DNA of 64,000 nucleotides from CAWCWN01 sp963799245. Its GTDB lineage: Bacteria; Chloroflexota; Ktedonobacteria; Ktedonobacterales; Ktedonobacteraceae. Positions 46,161 through 54,966 of this stretch are shown here, piece after piece. Within the stretch, counting starts at the first letter, position 1. Every line of letters begins with the position of its first letter. The notes under the pieces are model-generated. The model searched no databases. It had not been told where the DNA came from and saw nothing but the letters and a program-made list of their open reading frames with translations. A program made the translations under genes and the position numbers. The stretch spans positions 2,046,001-2,110,000 of the forward strand of contig CAWCWN010000003.1 in assembly GCA_963799245.1 (NCBI GenBank), given 5' to 3'.

Positions 46161-47132
46161 CTAATTCGTGATATCTCGGCGCACACTGACCCACCACGCA
46201 AGTCCGAGAAAAATGACCAGGTAGACCGCAAGTACAATGAGTGCGTGCAGGTCAGATGTGGTAGATGGCTGTAAACCTGACAGCGGTGGAAAGAGATAGC
46301 GTTCCTGGTTTTGCAGGAGAACTGAGATGTTGCTGCCGATCAGGTAATCGGGCAGCGCCTGGAAAAAATTACCCCATGGTCCTCCTATATTTCTGAGAAA
46401 GCCCAGTGCCTGTATGACCGGCTCTATGAGAAAGCTCCAGGTCAAAACTCCGGCCAGACCCGCCGCAGTAGCTCTTCCCAGGGTCGAGAGGCACAGGGCC
46501 ATCATGGCGTACAGTGTGAGGCCCAGCATCACGCCGAGCACGTAGAGTAGTAAATGGCCGGACCAGGCGCCGCTCAAGAAAGTAAAACCCGGCGCAAGGC
46601 CGAGCAGCAGGCTGAATAACATTCCCACACATACACCCAGGAGGAGGACGCCGACGACCCCGAGCGCGATACACATGAGGGCAGCCCCGACCTTGGCGAG
46701 CAGCATCTGGGTGCGGGTTGGGCCGCGCGTCAGCAAAAGGCGTATGGTCCCCGAGGTGTACTCTCCTCCAACAATGGTACTTACCAGGATAATAATCAAT
46801 ATTTGACCCAGAGTCATGAGCAATTGCTCGACCAGTGACAGCGATCCGGGCAGGCGCAGTGCTTCGCTAAGAGCCGCGACCTCCTCCGTGGGAGCTCCAT
46901 TGTGCGCCATCAGAAACGCTGCCAGGGCAATTAAGGCGAACAGCCCGAGCGTCGCTACCACGCTGATAATGATCAGGACCCTGGACATCGCACGGCGGCG
47001 TATTTTATACAATTCCATGCCGATTAAGCGCAGCAGGATACTGAGGTAATCTTCGCGTCCGATATGGACGGAACTGGCGCGTTCCGCTCGAGAGAAGGAA
47101 GGCTCTGGCAGTAGATCCGGTGCAGCTTTCAT
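46161..47132 (-). CDS. ABC-2 type transporter permease
   Basis: A 323-aa membrane protein with six hydrophobic segments in the ABC-2 order: VLIIISVVATLGLFALIAL, then LLMTLGQILIIILVSTIVGGEYTSGTIRLLLTRGPTR, with the EYxxGTxR coupling motif. The last segment is VLAVYLVIFLGLAWW-like near the C-terminus. It pairs with the ATPase encoded just upstream. ATG 47132 is chosen over a TTG at 47165 that abuts the ATPase stop. Confidence 0.88.
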   Translation of the reverse strand: MKAAPDLLPEPSFSRAERASSVHIGREDYLSILLRLIGMELYKIRRRAMSRVLIIISVVATLGLFALIALAAFLMAHNGAPTEEVAALSEALRLPGSLSLVEQLLMTLGQILIIILVSTIVGGEYTSGTIRLLLTRGPTRTQMLLAKVGAALMCIALGVVGVLLLGVCVGMLFSLLLGLAPGFTFLSGAWSGHLLLYVLGVMLGLTLYAMMALCLSTLGRATAAGLAGVLTWSFLIEPVIQALGFLRNIGGPWGNFFQALPDYLIGSNISVLLQNQERYLFPPLSGLQPSTTSDLHALIVLAVYLVIFLGLAWWVSVRRDITN

Positions 47133-47165
47133 GGCGTGTCTCGCTTTCAATCTTTGTAATTCCAA

Positions 47166-48224
47166 CTATGCCTCATGAGAGCCACGGGCTAGCGCCGCCA
47201 TGCCCAGGTGTGAACCCTTGGCAGGCGTGGTTGCAGTCGTTAACTCCAGGAAGACATCCTCCAGGCTCCCTTCCTGGGGATGGATTTCAGCGGCAAATAG
47301 GTTATTGTGCGCCAGTAAGGCGTTGATTTCAGCCGAGCGCGAGCAGGGGGCGTCCACACGGATAAGTGGCGTATCCTGCTTGTCGTTATCCATGGATATC
47401 GCTGTGATCCACGTTAAGCCCTGCTCGCGCATGCCGTGTATGAGCGTGAGCGCCTGTTGCGTTTCATCGCTGGTATTCAGGCGTATGACGATCTGCTCGT
47501 TGCGTCGCAATAGCTCATTGACCGCACCTTGCTTGATCAGGTTGCCTTTTTGCAGGATTGCGACGCGATTGCAGACTTGCTGTATTTCGTACAGGATATG
47601 GCTGGAAATAAAAATAGTCTTGCCAAACTTCTCCAGCCGCTGAATGAGCTGGCGTATTTCAAAAACGCCGGCCGGGTCCAGTCCGTTTGTTGGCTCATCC
47701 AGGAGGACCAGTTCGGGATCAGAGAGGAGCGCGGCCCCAATACCCAGGCGTTGTTTCATACCCAATGAATACTTGCGAAAGGCATCTCTGGCCTGGGCAC
47801 GCAGCTCAACAATTTCAAGAACTTCTTCGACGCGCCGGTTGCTGGTTCTGCCTAAAACCATGCCGGAGGTGGCAGCAATAACATGCAGGTTATCTCTCCC
47901 CGAGAGATATGGGTAAAAAACGGGCGTCTCCACAATGGCCCCGATACGCTGGAGAATAGCTGGAAGCTGGTAAGTATTGTCCATGCCAAAGATGACGGCC
48001 CGCCCCGCGGTCGGCCGTATCAGGCCAAGTAACATGCGGATTGTTGTCGTCTTGCCTGAACCATTCGGTCCGAGAAACCCAAAGACATCTCCGCGCATCA
48101 CCTGAAGATGAAGATCGTTGACGGCGACCAGGTTGCCAAAGGCTTTGGTAAGTCGGCTGGTGCTGATAATAATAGAGTTGTCGCTATGCGCATGTATATC
48201 TTCCACCTGGCATTCCTTCCTCAT
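47166..48224 (-). CDS. ABC transporter ATP-binding protein (DrrA/CcmA-like)
   Basis: A 352-aa ATPase. Walker A GPNGSGKTT, Q-loop region IVETPVFYPYLSG, signature YSLGMKQRLGIG, Walker B LVLLDEPTNGLDPAG, and switch His in ISSHILYEI. The extra C-terminal 100 residues after the core (VRLNTSDETQ onward) are common in drug and lipid exporters of this group. First gene of the operon with the permease and queG; the substrate cannot be told. Confidence 0.92.
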   Translation of the reverse strand: MRKECQVEDIHAHSDNSIIISTSRLTKAFGNLVAVNDLHLQVMRGDVFGFLGPNGSGKTTTIRMLLGLIRPTAGRAVIFGMDNTYQLPAILQRIGAIVETPVFYPYLSGRDNLHVIAATSGMVLGRTSNRRVEEVLEIVELRAQARDAFRKYSLGMKQRLGIGAALLSDPELVLLDEPTNGLDPAGVFEIRQLIQRLEKFGKTIFISSHILYEIQQVCNRVAILQKGNLIKQGAVNELLRRNEQIVIRLNTSDETQQALTLIHGMREQGLTWITAISMDNDKQDTPLIRVDAPCSRSAEINALLAHNNLFAAEIHPQEGSLEDVFLELTTATTPAKGSHLGMAALARGSHEA

Positions 48225-48564
48225 GTAGATATATAGTATCAGGCACTATGTTTGAATGTTAAGATAATCTGGTCGGTTGCGCTTTACGTCAATCACTTTA
48301 CGCCTCATGCGAGTAAAGAGTTATACCTTCATGCAGTATGCTATGCACAGTTTACACGATACTGGCAAGTTCTTGTAGCGTTATGTGCTCGACAATCCGT
48401 GGCCATGTATGCCAGACTAACCCTGGTTTTTTGCTGATCGTTGCGTTTTGTAGGAGTTTTTATGGAAGCAGCGCTGATTGGCCCTCCCATAAACTATAAT
48501 GGCATATTGACGAATCAGCAGGGCAACTGGAAGATAGATGGCCTGCGGCCGCTGCTACGTGCTG
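48225..48564. other. ABC operon upstream region and gene scrap
   Basis: 340 bp. The left part should hold the promoter of the minus-strand ABC operon. At 48462 an ATG with AGGAG 7 bases upstream begins a 37-codon plus-strand frame (MEAALIGPPINYNGILTNQQ...) that runs to 48575 over the hutU stop. It may be the start of a gene cut off when the truncated hutU was joined here. Confidence 0.35.
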
Positions 48565-48575
48565 CTAGAGCATAG
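48462..48575 (+). pseudogene. Possible 5' remnant of an unknown gene
   Basis: 37 codons with a good ribosome site (GTAGGAG) and a coding-like start, ending in TAG shortly after reaching the hutU remnant. Too short to identify; could instead be a chance frame. Confidence 0.25.
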
Positions 48576-49704
48576 GGATGTTGATCCCTGACTCCTGCGC
48601 GCACTCGATGGCTGCGCTATAGCCTGCATCGACGTGGCGCATCACACCCGTACCTGGATCATTGGTCAGGACGCGCGCCAGCCGCTCGGCGGCTCCGGGT
48701 GTGCCATCTGCTACGATGACCTGGCCGGCATGCAGTGAGTAACCAATCCCTACACCTCCACCATGATGAAAAGAGACCCAGGTCGCGCCTGAAGCCGTAT
48801 TGAGCAGTGCATTGAGCAGGGGCCAGTCGGCGATGGCGTCGCTGCCGTCGCGCATGGCCTCGGTTTCCCGATAGGGCGAGGCCACCGAGCCGCTATCGAG
48901 ATGATCGCGCCCTATCACAATGGGAGCCTTCACAACGCCCTTGCGCACCAGCTCGTTGAATGCCAGCCCCGCTTTGTCGCGCTCGCCGTAGCCCAGCCAG
49001 CAAATACGCGCCGGCAGCCCCTGGAAATGTATTTTCTGGTGGGCCAGCGTGATCCAACGTTTCAGCGCAGCATCCTCCGGGAAGAGTTCGAGAATAGCCT
49101 CGTCGGTGCGATAGATATCTTCGGGATCCCCTGAGAGCGCTACCCAGCGAAATGGGCCTTTGCCACGGCAAAAGAGTGGGCGAATATAGGCAGGGACGAA
49201 TCCCGGAAAATCCATCGCGTGCGTCTCGCCAGCCGCTAAGGCCTGCCCACGCAAATTGTTGCCATAGTCAAACACAATCGCGCCCATCTTCTGCATCTCC
49301 AGCATCGCCCGTACATGTGTCACCATCGACTCTAAAGAACGCGCGATATATCCCTGTGGGTCGCGTTTGCGTAATTCGTCAGCCTCTTGCAAAGAGAGAC
49401 CGGCAGGAATATAGCCATTCAGCGCGTCGTGGGCTGATGTCTGGTCAGTCACCATATCGGGTATAATGGCGCGCCTCACCAGTTCGGGATAGACCTCGGC
49501 AGCATTCCCAATCAATCCAATCGAAAGTGGCTGACCCGTATTGCAAGCCTCTCTCACCTGCGCGAGCGCCTCGTCCAGCGTACTGGCCATCTCATCGCAA
49601 TAGCCAGTATCCAGGCGGCGCTGAATACGCTGCTGATCTACCTCCACAGCCAGGCAGACCTCCTCGTTCATGCTCACAGCCAATGGTTGCCCGCCGCCCG
49701 CCAA
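48565..49704 (-). pseudogene. hutU: Urocanate hydratase, N-terminally truncated
   Basis: 379 residues corresponding to the last two thirds of HutU, starting at GGGQPLAVSMN. The first 180 residues, including the YGGIGKA region, are missing. The rest is well kept: GNAAEVYPELVRR, DMVTDQTSAHDALNGY, FPGFVPAYIRPLFCRGKGPF, GLPARICWLGYGERD, FHHGGGVGIGYSLHAGQV. Upstream in-frame codons (49705-49765) do not resemble HutU. Its sequence differs from the intact copy at 49874 throughout, so it is not a recent duplicate but probably the older resident gene. Confidence 0.87.
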
Positions 49705-49775
49705 ATGCCACTCAACGAAGTTGTCCGCTATCCTTCCTGAATTGATTGTCTTGTTTGGCCTGGCTGCATAACAGG

Positions 49776-49812
49776 AATACGCAGCACTCTCAGCAGTGCT
49801 GCGTATTTTTTG
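49776..49812. terminator. Hairpin between the two hutU genes
   Basis: AATACGCAGCACT (49776-49788) pairs with AGTGCTGCGTATT (49795-49807) and a T-run follows on the plus strand. On the minus strand it lies after the intact hutU. Confidence 0.65.
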
Positions 49813-49873
49813 GCTCCTCGCCCGCAGGATATTTCATGATGTGTCGCCATTGCTCACAACAGGCGATAGCATA

Positions 49874-51550
49874 TTAAAAAATCATCGGCAGATTAAGCCC
49901 GTTTTCCCTGGCGCATTCAATGGCGATGTCGTAGCCTGCGTCGGCGTGGCGCATGACGCCGGTTGCCGGATCGTTGGTGAGCACGCGCTCCAGGCGTTTG
50001 GCCGCTTCCTTCGTGCCGTCTGCGACGATGACCATGCCCGCATGTTGCGAAAACCCCATGCCGACCCCGCCGCCGTGATGGATGGAAACCCAGGTCGCGC
50101 CGCTTGCGCAGTTGAGCAATGCATTGAGCAGCGGCCAGTCCGACACCGCGTCGGAGCCGTCCTTCATCGCTTCGGTCTCGCGGTTGGGGCTGGCAACCGA
50201 TCCTAAATCGAGATGATCACGGCCAATCACCACGGGTGCGCTTAATTCGCCAGAAGCCACCATGTCATTGAACGCCAGACCGAGCTTCGCACGCTCGCCG
50301 AGTCCCACCCAACAGATGCGTGCGGGCAAACCCTGGAACGTGATTTTCTTCTGCGCCATGTCGATCCAGCGGTGCAGATGCGGGTTATCCGGGATCAGTT
50401 CTTTTACTTTCGCATCGGTTTTATAGATATCGTCCGGGTTGCCGGAGAGCGCCGCCCAGCGGAACGGGCCGACGCCCCGGCAGAATAACGGGCGGATATA
50501 GGCGGGCACGAAGCCGGGAAAATCAAAGGCATTTTTTACGCCCTCCTCGCTTGCCACCTGCCGGATGTTGTTGCCGTAATCGACTACCGGGATGCCCTGC
50601 TTATGAAAATCCAGCATCGCACGCACCTGTACAGCAATGGATTCCCTTGCGCGTTGCTGGGCGGTTTTCGGATCGCGCACGCGCAAACTCGCAGCTTCCG
50701 CCATGCTAAGCCCCAATGGGAGATAGCCGTTTAACGGATCATGCGCGCTGGTCTGGTCAGTCACCATGTCAGGACGGATGCCACGCTTCACAAGTTCGGG
50801 GAAAATCTCGGCGGCGTTACCGAGCAGGCCGACAGAAAGCGGTTCCTTACGCTTACAGGATGCATGGATAAGTTCTAACGCTTCGTCCAGATCAACGCAC
50901 ATACGGTCGAGGTACCTGGTATCGAGGCGTTTCTGGATGCGGGCGGCGTCACACTCAACGGCAAGCATGGAGGCACCTGCCATTGTGGAAGCCAATGGTT
51001 GCGCACCGCCCATTCCGCCTAAACCTCCTGTGAGTATCCATTTACCGGATAAATCGCCGCCGAAATGCTGGCGGCCCATTTCAACGAAAGTTTCATACGT
51101 CCCCTGCACGATGCCCTGGCTGCCGATGTAAATCCATGAACCGGCAGTCATCTGGCCGTACATCATCAGCCCCTTGCGGTCGAGTTCACGGAAGTGCTCC
51201 CAGGTCGCCCAATGCGGCACCAGATTGGAGTTGGCGATAAGCACGCGCGGCGCGTCGGGATGGGTTTTGAACACGCCGACCGGCTTGCCCGACTGCACAA
51301 GCAGGGTTTCGTCCACGCCCAGGTTTTTCAGCGTCTCGATGATGCGGTCGAAACATTCCCAATTGCGTGCCGCCTTACCAATGCCGCCGTAAACGATGAG
51401 TTCGTCCGGGTTCTCGGCCACGTCCGGGTCGAGGTTGTTCATCAACATGCGCATCGGTGCCTCGGTCAGCCAGCTTTGTGCTGCGAGTTTCGTGCCATGC
51501 GGTGCTTTGATGATGCGTGCGTTCGCCAGTGAACGTTCAGAAGTAGCCAT
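49874..51550 (-). CDS. hutU: Urocanate hydratase, full length
   Basis: A 558-aa enzyme of histidine breakdown that hydrates urocanate to imidazolone propionate using tightly bound NAD. Conserved blocks include LTEAPMRMLMNNLDPDVAEN, YGGIGKAARNWE, MTAGSWIYIGSQGIVQGT, TGGLGGMGGAQPLA, and the Cys in GLPARICWVGLGER. The sequence looks closer to proteobacterial HutU (from memory) than the truncated copy beside it. No hutH, hutI or hutG is in the window. The gene may have been acquired by transfer and replaced the older copy; this is inference. Confidence 0.96.
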   Translation of the reverse strand: MATSERSLANARIIKAPHGTKLAAQSWLTEAPMRMLMNNLDPDVAENPDELIVYGGIGKAARNWECFDRIIETLKNLGVDETLLVQSGKPVGVFKTHPDAPRVLIANSNLVPHWATWEHFRELDRKGLMMYGQMTAGSWIYIGSQGIVQGTYETFVEMGRQHFGGDLSGKWILTGGLGGMGGAQPLASTMAGASMLAVECDAARIQKRLDTRYLDRMCVDLDEALELIHASCKRKEPLSVGLLGNAAEIFPELVKRGIRPDMVTDQTSAHDPLNGYLPLGLSMAEAASLRVRDPKTAQQRARESIAVQVRAMLDFHKQGIPVVDYGNNIRQVASEEGVKNAFDFPGFVPAYIRPLFCRGVGPFRWAALSGNPDDIYKTDAKVKELIPDNPHLHRWIDMAQKKITFQGLPARICWVGLGERAKLGLAFNDMVASGELSAPVVIGRDHLDLGSVASPNRETEAMKDGSDAVSDWPLLNALLNCASGATWVSIHHGGGVGMGFSQHAGMVIVADGTKEAAKRLERVLTNDPATGVMRHADAGYDIAIECARENGLNLPMIF

Positions 51551-51743
51551 GTGCGATTCTTCCTTACTTTGGTCATGCCAATGAATGGTTCCGACGGTTT
51601 ACTGAGATGGTATCAAATGAGCAGAGTGTTCGTCAAACGGCTCTCAATCACTGGAGGGGGCGCTAAGAAGCGGATCACTCAGGCAGTGCCAGGTGCGGGG
51701 CTACTCCACTTCACTACTATCATTTTCATAAGGTATGATGTAA

Positions 51744-53505
51744 CCCACATTCCGCAGAAGGGTTGACGAGAAAAGGGATTTTCGGTAAGGTAAGGAAAAG
51801 CAAACGGGTGAGGAAAATGTCCGAGAGTATTGAGTACCAAACAGAACGGTTGGACCATTTAGGGATAGTGGCAGGGGTATGTCAAGAAGCCGGGATAGCA
51901 GCATGGCTTGACGCGCAAGTAGGAGAAAATCGTCGGGAAGTGAGCGTAGGAACAGCGGTGGTGGCGATGATTTTGAATGGGCTGGGCTTCGCGAACCGTC
52001 AGTTGTACCTAGTTCCCCAGTATTTTGCGAACAAATCGATAGAACATTTATGTAGGAGCAGGAATCACAGCCGACATGCTCAATGACGATTGTTTGGGAC
52101 GTACGTTGGATTGGATCTATGAGCATGATCCGACGACCTTGTTTGCGGGATTGGCCCTCCAGGCGCGCCGAGGTTTCGGGATCAAAGCACAACAGGTGCA
52201 TATCGATACGACCTCGTTTTCCGTCAACGGCGAGTATCATGCGGAAGGGAGAACGAACGAAGAGGGCAACGAAGAAGAGCAAGCGGTCCCCATCATGATC
52301 ACCTACGGCTATTCCCGTGATCACCGAGCCGATCTCAAGCAATGGATGTTGGGGCTAGTGACCACCCATGATGGGGATCTACCCATCTTCATGCGCCCTC
52401 TGGACGGCCATAGTTCCGACAAAGAGAGTATTAGCGCGATGGTGACGGCCGTGATGACGCAATTGCGTGAAACGCTGAAAGAAGAGCAGGAAGAGCGTCT
52501 TGCCGTATTTGACAGTGGTGGATACAGCCAAGCAAACATGAAACACTACAACGAGGCGAAGATCAAGTGGATCAGCCGTGTCCCAGAAACCTCCACGGAA
52601 GCAAAAACGGCGGGAGAAGAGGAAGCAGCGGAATGGCAAGCGCTTTCAGATGGGTCAGGGCAGTACAGAACCTGCATCAGGAATCTGCCCCAAGGAAAGG
52701 AACGGTGGGTGATTGTGCGCACGAAGGCAGGAGAGCAGGCTGCTCGTGTGCAGATGGAGAAGAAGGTGAAGAAAGCGAAGGCCCAGTGGGAGAAACAGCT
52801 CTGGCATCTGTCCAAGCAGGAGTTTGCCTGTCAAAGCGATGCTGAAACAGCGTGGAAAAAGGCAATGAAGGGAAAACCTTCTTTTCTCACAGCGAGCTCG
52901 ACGTCTCAAGCAGAGGGATACTATCAGCAAAAAGGACGCCCGAAAAAAGATGGAGCGCCTGATTCTACGGTCTGGCATGCACTGTCCACCCTCACGGTTG
53001 ACCAGTCTGAAGTGGAGGCTCAGATCAAGAAACACGCGAGCTTCATTGTCGCCACCAACGTGATCGATGAGCAGAAGCTCCCTCATGAACAGGTGTATCT
53101 CACGTACAAAGAGCAGGGAGGTGTCGAACGAGGATTTCGTTTCCTCAAAGACCCCCTGTTTTTGGCCTCCTCTGTCTTCGTAAAGAAGCCGGAACGCGTG
53201 ATGGCGCTCAGTTTCATCATGGTTCTCTGCTTGTTGGTCTATCGTTTAGCGGAACATCTCCTTCGCCGCCAACTTGCCTCCACCTCGCAAATGGTTCCTA
53301 ACCAGATCAACAAGCCCACCGACCGTCCTACCATGCGCTGGATTTTTCAATGCTTTGAAGGCATTGATCTCCTGCACATTCGTGTGGGATTACGAGAACA
53401 CCTGCAGGTTTTGGGCCTTCAACCTCTCCATCAGAAAATTCTCCGTCTGCTTGGTTCTGCCTATTGTCAATTCTATTTTTTCTCTCCGTAAACTGCGGAA
53501 TGTGG
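51744..53505 (+). mobile_element. IS1634-type (IS4 superfamily) element, inactivated (1762 bp)
   Basis: CCCACATTCCGCAG (51744-51757) and CTGCGGAATGTGGG (53492-53505) are perfect 14-bp inverted ends. One transposase gene with a one-base insertion lies between. No clear target duplication. The right end is 23 bp before the start of a glycosyltransferase gene. Confidence 0.85.
51817..53491 (+). pseudogene. IS1634-type transposase, one frameshift
   Basis: ATG 51817 after GAGGAAA. The first 80 residues (LDHLGIVAGVCQEAGIAAWL, AMILNGLGFANRQLYLVP) lead to CATTTATGTAGGAGC at about 52045, where one extra T shifts the frame. The rest carries the DDE core: VHIDTTSFSV, ERLAVFDSGGYS, and the C-terminal YKEQGGVERGFRFLKDPLF with the catalytic Glu. 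Repaired length is about 557 aa, normal for IS1634. Confidence 0.86.
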
Positions 53506-53528
53506 GGGCCCACATTATAAGGAATTTA

Positions 53529-54785
53529 ATGATGCATATTGGCCTCATCTGCCCTGGTATTCCAGGACACCTTAACCCGATGGCTGCACTCGGGCGAGAA
53601 CTGATGCAGCGCGGCCATCGGATCACGTTCTTTGGCGTCCCTGACAGTGAGGCAAGAGCGCTTAGCGAAGGAGTACCCTTTTGCCCTATCGGCGTGCCCG
53701 AGTATCCTGTGGGAACCTACCAGGAACAAACCGCACGCTTGGGCCATATGAGTGGCATTGCAGCTCTGCACTACACTGTTCACCTGCTTGAACACCTCAT
53801 TGGTGTGACCTGTCGTGACCTTCCCAGTGCCCTGAAAAGCCAGCAGATCGACGCTTTGCTCGTAGATCAAACAGATCTTGCTGCTGCCACTGTTGCCCAG
53901 GCGTATGAAATCCCTTTTGTCACTATCTGCAATGCTCTGCCTCTAAACACTGAGCCAACGATCCCACCTTTCTTCACCACTTGGTTCTACGGGACAGATC
54001 CCTGGCATCAGCTTCGCAACAGGGCTGGATATGCCTTAGTTCATCGCCTCATGCATCCTATCATTGCCAGTATCGAACAGTACCGTCAAGACTGGCATCT
54101 GCCCCTCACGCGAGATGAAAACGCGTATCACTCTCGCCTTGCTATTATTTCTCAAATGCCCCGTGAATTCGACTTTCCGCGCCGATCTCTGCCGCCCTGG
54201 TTCCATTATACAGGGACCTTCCGCACGAGCACGCCTAGCCATGTTCCCTTTCCCTATGAATGTCTGACCGATCAGCCACTCGTGTATGCGTCGATGGGGA
54301 CCTTACAGAATCGGGTGCGTGAAGTCCTACGCTGCATCGTTGATGCCTGTATTGGAGTCGACGTACAGCTTGTTCTCTCACTCGGAGGTGGAAGCCAGGT
54401 GGACGAATACTCCGATCTTCAAAAACACGCGCTCATTGTGGACTATGCTCCACAGCTTGACCTCCTGTCTCGAGCGCAACTCACCATCACCCATGCAGGT
54501 CTCAATACAGTCCTGGAGTCATTAAGTCAGGGTGTGCCAATGGTCGCGATACCTGTGACCAATGACCAACCGGGCGTTGCTGCGCGGGTAGCATATACTG
54601 GCGCTGGTATTGTTGTGCCCCGTTCCAAACTCAACACTGCGCGTTTGCGTGCAGCCGTCAGACGTGTCCTCGCCACCGACTCATACCGCCAAAGCGCGGC
54701 CTATCTTCAAACTGCAATCCACCGTACCGGAGGAGTGAAGCGTGCAGCTGATGTGGTAGAACAAGCAATAGGATGCTCCGTTTAG
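53529..54785 (+). CDS. MGT-type (GT1) glycosyltransferase
   Basis: A 418-aa GT-B fold enzyme. The N-terminus MMHIGLICPGIPGHLNPMAALG binds the acceptor. The C-terminal nucleotide-sugar motif is complete: YASMGTL, IVDYAPQLDLL, THAGLNTVLESLSQGVPMV, and DQPGVAARVAYTGAG. It resembles macrolide or zeaxanthin/sterol glucosyltransferases; the acceptor is unknown. The ATG at 53529 follows AAGGA. It stands alone between two insertion sequences, 23 bp after the end of the first, so its promoter may come from the element. Confidence 0.9.
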   Translation: MMHIGLICPGIPGHLNPMAALGRELMQRGHRITFFGVPDSEARALSEGVPFCPIGVPEYPVGTYQEQTARLGHMSGIAALHYTVHLLEHLIGVTCRDLPSALKSQQIDALLVDQTDLAAATVAQAYEIPFVTICNALPLNTEPTIPPFFTTWFYGTDPWHQLRNRAGYALVHRLMHPIIASIEQYRQDWHLPLTRDENAYHSRLAIISQMPREFDFPRRSLPPWFHYTGTFRTSTPSHVPFPYECLTDQPLVYASMGTLQNRVREVLRCIVDACIGVDVQLVLSLGGGSQVDEYSDLQKHALIVDYAPQLDLLSRAQLTITHAGLNTVLESLSQGVPMVAIPVTNDQPGVAARVAYTGAGIVVPRSKLNTARLRAAVRRVLATDSYRQSAAYLQTAIHRTGGVKRAADVVEQAIGCSV

Positions 54786-54966
54786 TGCTCTCGCTGCCAC
54801 GCAGGTCACAACATCATTCCTTGTTCTGGCTGCAAGGTCAGAGCTGGTGCGGATCATGCTGTTCTTTACGAAAGTGACCATGTGCATCGCTTCATTCGGA
54901 CAGATCTGTACACCCTCCCCACGGATAGAGCGAGATTGATCAAAGGGTGTTCCTCTCATCATATGC

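Noticed and set aside
52040..52060. Programmed frameshift in the IS1634-type transposase
   Set aside because: The shift needs skipping one T after TTA with no slippery run; related transposases are single frames.
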